A stretch of 64,000 nt of DNA from Saccharibacillus brassicae (GTDB taxonomy: Bacteria > Bacillota > Bacilli > Paenibacillales > Paenibacillaceae), in contig NZ_CP041217.1 in NCBI RefSeq assembly GCF_006542275.1, positions 682,001 to 746,000 of the forward strand, given 5' to 3'. The position numbers and the translations under genes were made by a program. Positions within the stretch are counted from its first letter, which is position 1, and every line of letters starts with the position of its first letter. Below the pieces are notes generated by a model. It did not search any database. It saw nothing but the letters and a program-made list of their open reading frames with translations, and was not told where the DNA came from. Shown in pieces: positions 19,958-29,481 of the stretch.

Positions 19958-19985
19958 ATTATACACGTGCGAAGCACGATGGCAA
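19958..19985 (-). promoter_or_regulatory. SigmaA-type promoter for divIB
   Basis: On the minus strand TTGCCA (19980-19985) and TATAAT (19958-19963) are 16 bases apart. A small CGTGC/GCACG hairpin lies in the spacer. It sits just upstream of the murG stop codon end, so divIB can be expressed apart from the mur genes. Confidence 0.65.
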
Positions 19986-19996
19986 AGATAACACCG

Positions 19997-21130
19997 TCAC
20001 AAGACGCCCCGGCGAATCGCCTGGGCCCTCACGGCAAGCTTGCGAAGCTCGGTCGCAATGACGACCGCGGAGTCCGGCTTGCCGAGTTCCGCCGACCGTT
20101 CCGCCATGCGGGTGCGCAAATATTCGTCGCGCATGACCGCTTCGACAGCGGCGAACAGACTTTCTCCGCCGAGTTCGCGCTCCAAAATGACGATGGCCGC
20201 GCCGTCTTCTTCCAGCGCGCGGGCATTCACTTCCTGGTGATTGTTCGTGACGTTCGGCGACGGAATCAATACCGCCGGGATGCCGAGCGACGTCACTTCC
20301 GCCAGGAACGAAGCACCCGCGCGGCTAACCACGAGCGTCGAAGCGGCCAGCACCTCGGGCATGCGCTCCACGTAAGGCAGCACATGCAGATTGGAAGGCG
20401 TCACCCACGGCGCCTCTTCCAGCGTTCTTTTGGCTTCTTCGTAGTATCTTTTGCCTGTCACGTACACAAAATGCACGTCCGGCATGCGCACGATGTCCGG
20501 CACCATCTGCAGCATCGCTTCGTTGATCGCTTTGGCGCCGATACTGCCTCCGACCACGAGCACGACCGGCGTTTCCTGCGGCAGGCCGAGCAGGCGGAAT
20601 CCTTCCGCCGCATCGGCGCTGTGCACGGTCGTGGCACGCGGATTGCCGCTGTACATGACACGTCTGGCTTTGGGGAACTGATCCTGCGTCCCGTCGAAAC
20701 TGACCGCCACCGTGTTCACGTAGCGGCTGAGGAAGCGGTTCGTCAATCCGGGAATCGCGTTCTGCTCGTGAATCAGCGTCGGAATGCGCAGCTTGTGGGC
20801 CGCGTAGACGACCGGGCCGCACACGTAGCCGCCGGTCCCGATCACGACGTCGGGCTTGAACTTCTCCAGCAGTTCCGAAGAAGCCTGCACGCCGCGCAGA
20901 AAGCGCAGCACGGTCTTGATGTTGTCGGCCGAAAGGCTGCGGCGGAACCCGGTGATGTCCAGCGTCTCGAAACGCATGCCCGTGGCGGGCACGATCGTGT
21001 TCTCCAGTCCCCTTTTTCCTCCGACGTACAAAAATTCGGTATCCGGCTTGTCCGCCTTCAACTGCTCGGCAATGGCGAGGGCGGGATAAATATGTCCGCC
21101 GGTCCCGCCGCCGGTCAATACGACACGCAT
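19997..21130 (-). CDS. murG: Lipid II synthase MurG
   Basis: MurG adds GlcNAc from UDP-GlcNAc to lipid I on the inner face of the membrane. The 377-residue GT28 protein has GGGTGGHIYPALA at 7-19, HEQNAIPG, VVGGSIGAKAIN and the C-terminal donor-site pattern SRAGASFLAEVTSLGIPAVLIPSP. GGGAGG precedes the ATG. It follows murD by 15 bases; in B. subtilis spoVE separates these two. Confidence 0.97.
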   Translation of the reverse strand: MRVVLTGGGTGGHIYPALAIAEQLKADKPDTEFLYVGGKRGLENTIVPATGMRFETLDITGFRRSLSADNIKTVLRFLRGVQASSELLEKFKPDVVIGTGGYVCGPVVYAAHKLRIPTLIHEQNAIPGLTNRFLSRYVNTVAVSFDGTQDQFPKARRVMYSGNPRATTVHSADAAEGFRLLGLPQETPVVLVVGGSIGAKAINEAMLQMVPDIVRMPDVHFVYVTGKRYYEEAKRTLEEAPWVTPSNLHVLPYVERMPEVLAASTLVVSRAGASFLAEVTSLGIPAVLIPSPNVTNNHQEVNARALEEDGAAIVILERELGGESLFAAVEAVMRDEYLRTRMAERSAELGKPDSAVVIATELRKLAVRAQAIRRGVL

Positions 21131-21145
21131 ACGATGTCCTCCCGT

Positions 21146-22579
21146 CTATTCAGATATCGAACGGACCGCTTCCTTGAACAGCCGTCCCCGTTCTTCGAAC
21201 GAAGCGAACATGTCCCAGCTGGCGCAGGCCGGCGACAGCAGCACCGTGTCGCCGGCTTCGGCGAGGCGCTGCGCTTCGGCGACCGCGGCCCGCAGCGTGT
21301 CCGCCGCGTCGCCCAGCGGTTCGACGACCGAGACCTCGCCCACGCCCGCGCGGCGCGCGACGCCGGCGATCGTGCTGCGCGTCTCGCCGAAAGTGACGAG
21401 CGCTTTGACTTTGGACTGCAATCCCGGCAGCAGCTCTTCGTAATCGGAACCGCGATCGAGTCCGCCCGCGATCAGGACGACCGGCGCTTCGAACGCCGAC
21501 AGCGCCGTCAGCGTCGCCTGGGAGTTGGTCGCTTTCGAGTTGTTGTAATACGACAGGCCGCCGAAAGTGCCGAGCGCTTCCAGGCGGTGTTCCACGCCTC
21601 CGAACGCGGCAAGCGGCGCCCGGAGCGCGGCGGGTTCGACCCCGGCCGCGATCGCCGCGGCGCAGGCCGCCATCGCGTTCGCCACGTTGTACGTGCCCGC
21701 AAGGCGGATCTCTTCGGTGCGGATCAACTCGTGCACCGTTCCCGACGCGTCGCGGTAGACGATTCGGCGGTCGGCGTTATCGCCGCTGCCGTCCGCCGGA
21801 TAGGCGGGCGAAGCGTACACGCCTTCGAGCGTCAGTTCCTCGGTCATCGAAAAAGGGAATACCCGCCCTTTGAGATACGGAACCAGATCCCGGCAGAACG
21901 GATCGTCCCAGTTGACGATGCTGACGTCTTCCGGCGTCTGGTTGACGAAAATTTTCGCTTTGGACGACGAGTAGTCTTCCATGGAACCGTGATAATCCAG
22001 ATGCGTCTCCGCCACGTTCAGCAGGCAGGCGATACGCGGCGCGAACTTGAGCGTGCCTTTGAGCTGGAAACTGCTCAATTCGACGACGAGCCAGTCGTCC
22101 GGCTGCGCATCGAGCGCGGCGTCGCACAGCGGCGTGCCGATATTGCCGGCGACGATCGGGTTCAGGCCGGCGGACTTCAGAATCTCGCCGATCCACGTCG
22201 TCGTCGTCGTCTTGCCGTTCGAACCGGTAATCCCGATCATCGGAGCGGCCGAGAGATAATAAGCCACTTCCACCTCGGTGACGACCTCGATCCCGAGCGC
22301 AAGCGCGGCGGCAATCGGAGGCGACGAGTACGGAATGCCCGGGTTCTTAATTACCAGCGCGACTTCCGAATGAATCAGGTCGTCGGGATGGCCGCCGCAC
22401 ACCACTTTGATTCCCAGTTCTTCCAACGCGGAAGCTTCGGGGCTTTCTTCGCGCGTTTTCCGGTCATTTACCGTCACGTTCGCGCCGAAAGCGTGCATCG
22501 TTTTGGCCGCCGATACGCCGCTGCGCGCAAGGCCCAGCACGACGACTTCGCGGTTTGCATATTGTTTTGGATGTTCCAT
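21146..22579 (-). CDS. murD: UDP-MurNAc-L-alanine:D-glutamate ligase
   Basis: MurD adds D-Glu to UDP-MurNAc-L-Ala using ATP. The 477-residue protein has an N-terminal Rossmann domain (VVVLGLARSGVSAA), the ATP loop GSNGKTTT at 119-126, NVAETHLDYHGS in the central domain and a C-terminal Rossmann domain. ATG 22579 fits family N-termini and follows the mraY stop by four bases, with AAGGGG inside the end of mraY. A longer frame from 22651 overlaps mraY and is rejected. Confidence 0.96.
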   Translation of the reverse strand: MEHPKQYANREVVVLGLARSGVSAAKTMHAFGANVTVNDRKTREESPEASALEELGIKVVCGGHPDDLIHSEVALVIKNPGIPYSSPPIAAALALGIEVVTEVEVAYYLSAAPMIGITGSNGKTTTTTWIGEILKSAGLNPIVAGNIGTPLCDAALDAQPDDWLVVELSSFQLKGTLKFAPRIACLLNVAETHLDYHGSMEDYSSSKAKIFVNQTPEDVSIVNWDDPFCRDLVPYLKGRVFPFSMTEELTLEGVYASPAYPADGSGDNADRRIVYRDASGTVHELIRTEEIRLAGTYNVANAMAACAAAIAAGVEPAALRAPLAAFGGVEHRLEALGTFGGLSYYNNSKATNSQATLTALSAFEAPVVLIAGGLDRGSDYEELLPGLQSKVKALVTFGETRSTIAGVARRAGVGEVSVVEPLGDAADTLRAAVAEAQRLAEAGDTVLLSPACASWDMFASFEERGRLFKEAVRSISE

Positions 22580-22583
22580 TTGT

Positions 22584-23549
22584 CTACAGCCCCTTGCCGA
22601 GATACAGCCCGAGCGCGGCCAGAAGCAGAGCGACGCCGAAGAATACGGCAACGATCCGCCATTCCGACCAGCCGGACAGCTCGTAATGATGATGAATCGG
22701 ACTCATTTTAAAAATCCGCTTGCCCCGCGTCTTGAACGAGATCACCTGGATCACGACGGACAACAGTTCGATGACGAACACGCCGCCGATCAGCAGAAAC
22801 AAAAATTCCTGCTTGGTCAGAATCGCCACGGCGCCAAGCGCTCCGCCGATCCCGAGCGAGCCGGTATCTCCCATGAACACTTTCGCGGGATGCGCGTTGT
22901 AGACGAGAAAGCCCAGAACGGCTCCCGCCATCGCCGACGCGCCGAGCGCGGCCGGAAACTGGGTCGCCTGCATGGCGATCAGCGCGTACGCGCCGAGCGC
23001 CGGCGCGCTGACCGCGGAGAGCAGTCCGTCCACGCCGTCGGTAAAGTTCACCGCGTTGGAGATCGCCAGCAACATCAGCACGATGAACGGATAATAGAAC
23101 CAGCCGCCCCAGTCGAGCGAGATCGAAGTGCCGGGAACGGACAGCGCCGTGCTGTGGCCCGAATCGATCAGCAGCCAGCAGACGATCGCGGAGAAGACCA
23201 GCTGCCCGGCGAGCTTTTGCAGCGAAGTGAGGCCCATGGAACGCTTCCGCACGATTTTGATCCAATCATCCAGCAATCCGACCAGGCCGAACCCGAGCGT
23301 CGCGGTCAGCAGCACGTAAAACTCCGTATTGATGACAGAAAACTTGGCAAAAGACAGCGTGAACGCCAGCAGGATCACGATCCCGCCCATCGTGGGCGTT
23401 CCCGCTTTTTTGAGATGGGCCTGCGGACCTTCCCCCCGTACCTGCTGCCCGAATTTCAGGCGCTGCAGCAGAGGGATGCACAGGGGACCGGCCAGCACGG
23501 CCAACAGAAACGAGACGGCGGCGGTCAGGAAAAGCAGCTGCAGGTCCAT
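22584..23549 (-). CDS. mraY: Phospho-MurNAc-pentapeptide translocase
   Basis: MraY transfers phospho-MurNAc-pentapeptide to undecaprenyl phosphate, giving lipid I. The 321-residue protein has about ten TM segments, the Mg-binding pair D94-D95 in LLDDWIK, NFTDGVDGL and the HHHYELSGW loop near the C-terminus. It lies seven bases after murF. Confidence 0.97.
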   Translation of the reverse strand: MDLQLLFLTAAVSFLLAVLAGPLCIPLLQRLKFGQQVRGEGPQAHLKKAGTPTMGGIVILLAFTLSFAKFSVINTEFYVLLTATLGFGLVGLLDDWIKIVRKRSMGLTSLQKLAGQLVFSAIVCWLLIDSGHSTALSVPGTSISLDWGGWFYYPFIVLMLLAISNAVNFTDGVDGLLSAVSAPALGAYALIAMQATQFPAALGASAMAGAVLGFLVYNAHPAKVFMGDTGSLGIGGALGAVAILTKQEFLFLLIGGVFVIELLSVVIQVISFKTRGKRIFKMSPIHHHYELSGWSEWRIVAVFFGVALLLAALGLYLGKGL

Positions 23550-23556
23550 AGGCCGC

Positions 23557-24969
23557 TCAGACTCCGTTTTCCCCGGTCAAAGGCTCGCTCTGGAGCGCCT
23601 GTACCGCTTCTTCCAGCCGCATGCCGCGCGAAGCTTTGAACAGTACCGCGTCTTCGGACTTCAGATGCGCGCGCAGATGCGCAATCATCGCCGCCTTGTC
23701 GGTAAACGCGTGCACGCGGTCCGGCGCCATGTTCTCGCGCGCGCCTTCGGCGGCGTCCGCGGACAGCGGGCCGTACGCGTATACCGCGTCGATCCCCGCA
23801 TCCGCGGCATACCGGCCGACTTCGCGGTGGTACCGGCGTTCGTCTGCGCCGAGCTCGAGCATGTCGCCGAGCACGAGCACGCGGGAAGCGAAGCCCTGTA
23901 GCCCGGCCAGCACGTCGATCGCCGCGCGGGCGGACGTGGGACTTGCGTTGTAGGCATCGTTGAACAGGGCAAGTCCCGACACGCCGGTCAAGCGTTCGAT
24001 GCGCATGCCGGTCAGGCGCAGATTCGCCAAGCCGGTCTTCATGCGCTCGGCGTCGATGCCGAATTCCCGGGCCGCCGCCATCGCCGCGAGCGCATTGCCC
24101 ACGTTATGGCTGCCGAGTACCGGAATCGCAAAGCGGGCTTCGCCTTCGCTTCGCGCCGAGAACGCCATGCCGCCGCCTTCCGGCTTCATGCCGATCGGAT
24201 AATCGTCGCTGGCAGCGTCCGCGCCGAACGTGAAGATCCGCAGATCCTGCGGCAGATCGGCCTTGATCTCTTCCAGCACCTGCGGGATCAGCGGCTCGTC
24301 CCCGCTGCAGATCAGCAGCCCGCCGGGCTTCGTTCCCGCGGCGATTTCAAGCTTGGCGCGCGCGATATTGTGCCGGCTGCCCAGATTCAGCAGGTGGGAT
24401 TCGCCGATATTGGTTACGATCGCCACGTCCGGCGGCGCGATACGCGCAAGCAGCGCGATCTCGCCGAGATCGCTCATGCCCATCTCCAGCACGACGACTT
24501 CCGTCTGCTCCGGCATGGACAGCAGCGTCAGCGGCAGCCCCAGATGGTTGTTGAAGTTGCCCTGCGTCTTATGGACGCGCAGCTTGGTATCCAGCAGCGC
24601 GTACACCATATCTTTGGTCGTCGTCTTGCCGTTGCTGCCGGTAATGCCGACGACTTTGGCGCCGCTTTCTTGCAGATAGGCCGAAGCGAGGCGCTGCAGC
24701 GCCTCCAGCACGTCGTCCACTTCGATCAGCGCGCCTTCGGGCGCACCGGCCCGGCCGCGCTGCCACAAAGAAGCCGCGCCGGCTTCCAGCGCCCCGGCCA
24801 CGAACTCGTGCCCGTCCACGTTCGAACCGCCGAGCGGTACGAACAGCGAGCGTTCGCCCAGCTTGCGGGAATCGATAACGACGCCCGCGATCGGCTTGTC
24901 CGCGTCGGCCGCCCGGAGAAGACGGCCGCCGCACATATCGGCTATCCGGCCGAGTGTCCGTTCGATCAC
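23557..24969 (-). CDS. murF: UDP-MurNAc-tripeptide:D-Ala-D-Ala ligase
   Basis: MurF adds D-Ala-D-Ala to complete the pentapeptide. The 470 residues show the three-domain Mur ligase layout with GSNGKTTTKD at 111-120, NIGESHLLNLGS, and LFNDAYNASPTSARAAID in the C-terminal half. Translation starts at GTG 24969 and overlaps the murE stop as GTGA, so it is coupled to murE. In B. subtilis murF lies elsewhere; its place here, between murE and mraY, is the common order in other bacteria. Confidence 0.97.
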   Translation of the reverse strand: MIERTLGRIADMCGGRLLRAADADKPIAGVVIDSRKLGERSLFVPLGGSNVDGHEFVAGALEAGAASLWQRGRAGAPEGALIEVDDVLEALQRLASAYLQESGAKVVGITGSNGKTTTKDMVYALLDTKLRVHKTQGNFNNHLGLPLTLLSMPEQTEVVVLEMGMSDLGEIALLARIAPPDVAIVTNIGESHLLNLGSRHNIARAKLEIAAGTKPGGLLICSGDEPLIPQVLEEIKADLPQDLRIFTFGADAASDDYPIGMKPEGGGMAFSARSEGEARFAIPVLGSHNVGNALAAMAAAREFGIDAERMKTGLANLRLTGMRIERLTGVSGLALFNDAYNASPTSARAAIDVLAGLQGFASRVLVLGDMLELGADERRYHREVGRYAADAGIDAVYAYGPLSADAAEGARENMAPDRVHAFTDKAAMIAHLRAHLKSEDAVLFKASRGMRLEEAVQALQSEPLTGENGV

Positions 24970-26456
24970 TTCGCGACTCCCCTTACCGCTTCCGCCGCGA
25001 CGATCCGGTCGTCGAAGTCCAGCACTTGTTTGCCGACCAACTGGTAGGTCTCATGCCCTTTGCCCGCGATCAGCACGACGTCGCCGGGCTGCGCTTCCGC
25101 CACGGCGAGGCGGATCGCTTCGGCGCGGTCCACGACGAGCGTGTACCGGCTTCGATCGACGCCGTCTTCGATGAGGCCCGCTTCGATGTCGCGCAGGATG
25201 GCGTCGGGATCTTCCGTGCGCGGATTGTCCGACGTGACGAACGCCATATCGCTGTATTTGACCGCGATGCGGCCCATGATCGGACGTTTGGTCCGGTCGC
25301 GGTCGCCGCCGCAGCCGAAGACGCACAGCACCCGCTTCTCGGCAAACTCGACCACGGTGCGCAGCACGTTCTCCAGTCCGTCCGGCGTATGCGCGTAATC
25401 GACGATGATCGCGAACGGCTGCCCCGCATCGACCGCTTCGACGCGGCCATCGACGCCGGCGACAGCTTCGAGGCTGGCTTTGATCTCCTCCAGCGCCACG
25501 CCTTCGATCAGGGCCGCCGAAATGGCGGCCAGCGCGTTATAGACATTGAACTTGCCGACCATGCGCAGCTGGACGTCGGCCGAGCCTTTGAACGTGTCAA
25601 CGTGGAAAAACGTGCCCTGGGCCGTGATCTTGATCGCCGAAGCGCGAACGTCGCAGTCGTTCTCGACGCCGTACGTCACGACTTCGGCCGCTGTCGCTTT
25701 GGCGAATTCCGCCGAAGCTGCGTCGTCCGCGTTCAGCACGGCGTATTTGCGCTGCGACGGGTCCGCCGGAAGCGCGTTGCCCAACCGGGAAAAGAACAGC
25801 CCTTTGGCTGCGCGGTACTCTTCCATCGAATGATGGTAATCGAGATGATCCTGCGTCAGGTTCGTGAAGACCGCCGTGCGGTAATCGGTCCCTTTGACGC
25901 GTCCCTGCTCCAGTGCGTGCGAAGACACTTCCATGATGCAGCATTCCACGCCCCGCCCTGACATGTCCGCGAGCGAGCGCTGCAGGCCAAGCGATTCCGG
26001 CGTCGTGCCCGACATCGGGAACGTCTCGCCGTCGTAGCGCATCTCGATCGTGCCGATCAGTCCCGTCTTGACGCCGTGATCCTGCATGATCCGCTCGATC
26101 AGGTAGGTCGTCGTCGTCTTGCCGTTCGTTCCGGTGACGCCGATCATGCGCATCGCGCGGCTCGGCTCGCCGAAGAACGCGTTGGCCAAGACGGCCATCG
26201 CCATCCGGCTGTCGCGAACGAGCAGCTGCGGCAGCTGCGTGTCCAGCTCGCGCTCGACGACGAGCGCGACCGCACCTTGCGCTTCCGCCTGTTTGGCGTA
26301 ATCGTGTCCGTCTACCGTGAAGCCCGGCAGGCAGATAAACAAGTCGCCGGAAGAGACTTTGCGGGAATCGATCTCGATCCCCGTACATTCGGTTTCTCCG
26401 CTGCCGATCAGACGCGCGGTAATCAAGTTTGTAGCCAACTGCTGCAATCGCATCAT
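24966..26456 (-). CDS. murE: UDP-MurNAc-tripeptide synthetase, meso-DAP type
   Basis: MurE adds the third stem residue. The 496 residues contain the ATP loop GTNGKTTT at 109-116 and the substrate signature DNPR at 410-413, which marks enzymes using meso-diaminopimelate rather than lysine. This agrees with dapL at 5628. Two adjacent ATGs (26456 and 26453) follow GGGGAG. Transcription is separated from the upstream PBP by a hairpin. Confidence 0.97.
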   Translation of the reverse strand: MMRLQQLATNLITARLIGSGETECTGIEIDSRKVSSGDLFICLPGFTVDGHDYAKQAEAQGAVALVVERELDTQLPQLLVRDSRMAMAVLANAFFGEPSRAMRMIGVTGTNGKTTTTYLIERIMQDHGVKTGLIGTIEMRYDGETFPMSGTTPESLGLQRSLADMSGRGVECCIMEVSSHALEQGRVKGTDYRTAVFTNLTQDHLDYHHSMEEYRAAKGLFFSRLGNALPADPSQRKYAVLNADDAASAEFAKATAAEVVTYGVENDCDVRASAIKITAQGTFFHVDTFKGSADVQLRMVGKFNVYNALAAISAALIEGVALEEIKASLEAVAGVDGRVEAVDAGQPFAIIVDYAHTPDGLENVLRTVVEFAEKRVLCVFGCGGDRDRTKRPIMGRIAVKYSDMAFVTSDNPRTEDPDAILRDIEAGLIEDGVDRSRYTLVVDRAEAIRLAVAEAQPGDVVLIAGKGHETYQLVGKQVLDFDDRIVAAEAVRGVAK

Positions 26457-26516
26457 TCATTCTCCCCTTATTCCTCGTAATCGTATTGCTCCGTCTTCCT
26501 ATCCTGCCCGGGCCGC

Positions 26517-26550
26517 AAAATGCCCGAGCCCGCCAATGGCAGGCCCGGGC
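26517..26550 (-). terminator. Hairpin between the PBP gene and murE
   Basis: Arms 26522-26534 and 26538-26550 form a 13-bp stem with two G-U pairs on the minus strand, followed by ATTTTG. The short T run suggests partial termination, lowering mur gene expression relative to mraZ-PBP. Confidence 0.65.
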
Positions 26551-26562
26551 TTTGCTCGCGCA

Positions 26563-28968
26563 TCAGTTCAGAGGAGCCGCGTCGCTTTCCGGAGCGGGAT
26601 CGGCCGGCGCCACGATGCCGCCGTCGATCAGCGGTTCGTTCGTCTCGATCTCCCCGTCCTCTGCGGCCGGCTCTTCCGCTATCGCTTCGCCTCCGACCGT
26701 CACGTCCTCGGTCTCCGGATCGTCGATGCCGGTCACGGTCGTTTTGGCCGATTTGAGCGTCAGCACGACCACCCGGCTGCCGTCCGCATGCTTCGACAGC
26801 TTTTGCGAAGCGACGTAGCCCGATCCTTTGGTACTGATCGAGACGTCCAGCAGCGCCAGGATGTCCACCGCGTCGCGCAGCGACAATCCGGTCAGATCCG
26901 GCACGTTCATCTGTTCCTTGTTCTCGGACAGCAGATAGATCTTCTGTCCGGCATACATGGCGCTGCCCGCGGCCGGATACTGCTCCAGCACGGTCTTGCC
27001 CGCACCGACCTGTTCATAGGCCAGCCCTTCGTCCAGAAGTTTGTCCTTCGCGTCCTGCAAATTCATTTTGACCAGGTTCGGCGCCGTGACTTTGAGCAGC
27101 GTATCGCCGGTCTCGGCGTTCTCGGATTCGCTCTGGATTTCGGTATCGGAAAATTTCTTCGGCACGCCCATATATTCCAGCGTTTGCGCCAAAATTTCTT
27201 TGGCGACCGGAGCGGCGATCCGTCCGCCGCTCGCGTTCGGGTCATTCGGTTCGTCCAACATGACGAAAATGGCGACTTTCGGATCGTCGGCCGGCGCGTA
27301 ACCGATAAACGAGACGGCGGAACGCGTCTTGTCATAAGCGTTGCCGTCGGCATTGACGGTGCCCGTCTTCTCGGCCGTACCGGTCTTGCCCGCTACCCGG
27401 TAGCCCGGAATGTAGGCGTTGCGGCCGGTGCCGATTTTCTGGTCGGACACGACCTGCTCCAGGTAGCCGCTGACCACTTTCGCCGTTTCGGGCGTAATGA
27501 CGTCGCGCACTTTGGCCACGTCGTTCAATTTCTCGACTTCGCCCGTCATCGGATTGCTTTCTGACTTGACGATATGCGGCTTCAACAGCCGACCGCCGTT
27601 GGCGACAGCCGAGATCGCGGCAATCTGCTGAATCGGCGTCACGTTAACGTTGTGGCCGAACGTAATCGCCGCCTGGTCGATCAGCGGACTGTTCTCGGTT
27701 ACGTTCATCGTACCGGTCAGTTCGCCCGGCAGTTGAATGTCGGTCTTCTCGCCGAACCCGAAGTTTTTGATATATTCGGCCAGCTTCTTCGTACCGACCA
27801 TCTCCATGCCCAACTTCACGAACGCGACGTTACTGGAATGCTTGACGCCGTCCAGGTACGAGATGGTGCCCCAATTCCGGCTTACGTCATGCACCGTGCT
27901 GCGGCCGACCTGGATCGTTCCCGATTGATACAGATCGTTCGGGTTGAACTTGCCTTCTTGCACCGCCGCCGACAACGTGACGATCTTGAACGTGGAACCC
28001 GGCTCGTACATGCCCGATACGGCCAACGCGCGGTACGGATCGTTTTCCGGATCGGCGTAGTCCGCATAGCTGTTCGGATCGAACGTCGGCATGTTGACCA
28101 TGGCCAGAATATCCATCGTGTTCGGATCGGCCATGACGATCGACATACTTTTCGGTTTGTACTGCTCGTACGCTTTTTTGGCAGCCTGTTCGGCATAATA
28201 CTGGATCGTGCTGTCGATCGTCAGCTGAATCGAAGTGCCGTCTTTGGGTGCGGTCACTTCACTTTTCGCGTTCGGCAGTTCGACGCCTTTGGCGTCTCTC
28301 TGGTAAGCGATTTTGCCGTCGATGCCCTGCAGTTTTTCTCCGTAAAAAGACTCGATGCCGTATTTCGGGTTGCCGTCGTTATCGACGAAGCCGAGCACGT
28401 TCGCCGCCAGCATATGCTGGGGATAGAAGCGCTTGATCTGGTCGTCGAACACGATGCCGATATCGGCTTTTTCCGACAGGTCTTTTTGCTTGCGCACCGA
28501 GGCGATCTCGGTTTCGATTTCCGCTTTGAGGTCGCCGTCGATTTTCCAGCCCTGCGGCCGCACTTCGACCCAGACGCTGTAATCGCCTTTTTTGTACGTG
28601 CCGTTCTCGCTGTCTTTGTCGTACGTTCGCGAGACCATATCGCGCAGTTTCGTCTCGTCGACGCCCAGCTTGTCATGCAGAATCCGGACGACTTCGTCCG
28701 CCGTCCCGCGCTGGTTGATGATATTCGGTTCCACCACGACGGAATAAGCAGGCGAATCGACCGCCAATTCCTTGCCGTTGCGGTCCGTGATCGCGCCGCG
28801 CTCCGCGCGCAGCACTTTGGAAGCCGACCACTGGTCGACCGCCGTCTTATGCCAGAAATCGCCCTGAATCACTTGGAGGAAAAACACTCTTCCGACCAGA
28901 ACGAGAAAAAAGAGGGTAATTGCCCCTCCGATTAAAAGCGTACGCATTTTCACTCTTTTTGTCAGCAT
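26563..28968 (-). CDS. Division transpeptidase, class B PBP with PASTA domains
   Basis: This is a monofunctional transpeptidase that cross-links septal peptidoglycan (PBP2B/FtsI type). The 801 residues hold one N-terminal TM (about 10-32), a dimerisation domain, and the transpeptidase domain with S325-TFK, S378-SN and K528-TG. Two PASTA repeats (about 635-760) follow, then an acidic tail rich in Glu, Asp and Pro. It is the only PBP in the cluster; B. subtilis has pbpB and spoVD in tandem here. GGAGG precedes the ATG. It could also be named spoVD by best hit, but its position after ftsL supports the vegetative role. Confidence 0.93.
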   Translation of the reverse strand: MLTKRVKMRTLLIGGAITLFFLVLVGRVFFLQVIQGDFWHKTAVDQWSASKVLRAERGAITDRNGKELAVDSPAYSVVVEPNIINQRGTADEVVRILHDKLGVDETKLRDMVSRTYDKDSENGTYKKGDYSVWVEVRPQGWKIDGDLKAEIETEIASVRKQKDLSEKADIGIVFDDQIKRFYPQHMLAANVLGFVDNDGNPKYGIESFYGEKLQGIDGKIAYQRDAKGVELPNAKSEVTAPKDGTSIQLTIDSTIQYYAEQAAKKAYEQYKPKSMSIVMADPNTMDILAMVNMPTFDPNSYADYADPENDPYRALAVSGMYEPGSTFKIVTLSAAVQEGKFNPNDLYQSGTIQVGRSTVHDVSRNWGTISYLDGVKHSSNVAFVKLGMEMVGTKKLAEYIKNFGFGEKTDIQLPGELTGTMNVTENSPLIDQAAITFGHNVNVTPIQQIAAISAVANGGRLLKPHIVKSESNPMTGEVEKLNDVAKVRDVITPETAKVVSGYLEQVVSDQKIGTGRNAYIPGYRVAGKTGTAEKTGTVNADGNAYDKTRSAVSFIGYAPADDPKVAIFVMLDEPNDPNASGGRIAAPVAKEILAQTLEYMGVPKKFSDTEIQSESENAETGDTLLKVTAPNLVKMNLQDAKDKLLDEGLAYEQVGAGKTVLEQYPAAGSAMYAGQKIYLLSENKEQMNVPDLTGLSLRDAVDILALLDVSISTKGSGYVASQKLSKHADGSRVVVLTLKSAKTTVTGIDDPETEDVTVGGEAIAEEPAAEDGEIETNEPLIDGGIVAPADPAPESDAAPLN

Positions 28969-29050
28969 GGCGATGGAACCTCCTGCTCGTTTCGTTCCAC
29001 GCTTCCGCGCGGGGCCCTAACACCGGGGCGCTTCGGTCTTCAAAAAACGG

Positions 29051-29458
29051 CTAATTGCTGCCTTCCGCGGCCGGCTGCGTTTCTTCGCCGCTTTTGCGCT
29101 CGACGAAGATCGGCTCGTGTTCCGTGGCCTGCACAAGGCCCATGGACAGCGCCGTCGGAACGATCGCCTGGCGAAGTTCCTGCTTGTCCCGTTCCGCCTG
29201 GGCAATATCTTTGTTGATCTGGTTCGTCTCGCTCTGAATCGTAGCGATCTGGTGATTCAGATCGTAGATATGTACGTATCGCCAAGCCACGATGCTGCAC
29301 AGGGCGACCGCGACCAGCACGCTGGCCAGATACAGCATTTTTTCCCGCATCGGGAGCTCGGCCCGGCGTGTGACCACCGTCGTCTTTTGACGATACTGCT
29401 GCGAGCTCTGCCGCTGCTCCTGTTCCCGGACCGCCAGATTTCCGCGTGTCTGTACCAT
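29051..29458 (-). CDS. ftsL: Cell division protein FtsL
   Basis: FtsL is a small bitopic divisome protein that pairs with DivIC through a coiled coil. The 135 residues have a basic cytoplasmic tail, one TM helix (about 41-60) and an external heptad-rich segment (NHQIATIQSETNQINKDI). Sequence conservation is low in this family, so position between rsmH and the PBP is the main support. GAGGAG precedes the ATG. Confidence 0.88.
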   Translation of the reverse strand: MVQTRGNLAVREQEQRQSSQQYRQKTTVVTRRAELPMREKMLYLASVLVAVALCSIVAWRYVHIYDLNHQIATIQSETNQINKDIAQAERDKQELRQAIVPTALSMGLVQATEHEPIFVERKSGEETQPAAEGSN

Positions 29459-29481
29459 TGATCAATCTCCTCGTCGTGGAA

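Noticed and set aside
19967..22711. A 914-codon plus-strand open frame opposite murG and murD
   Set aside because: Antisense shadow of two conserved mur genes with His/Arg-rich composition and no family resemblance.
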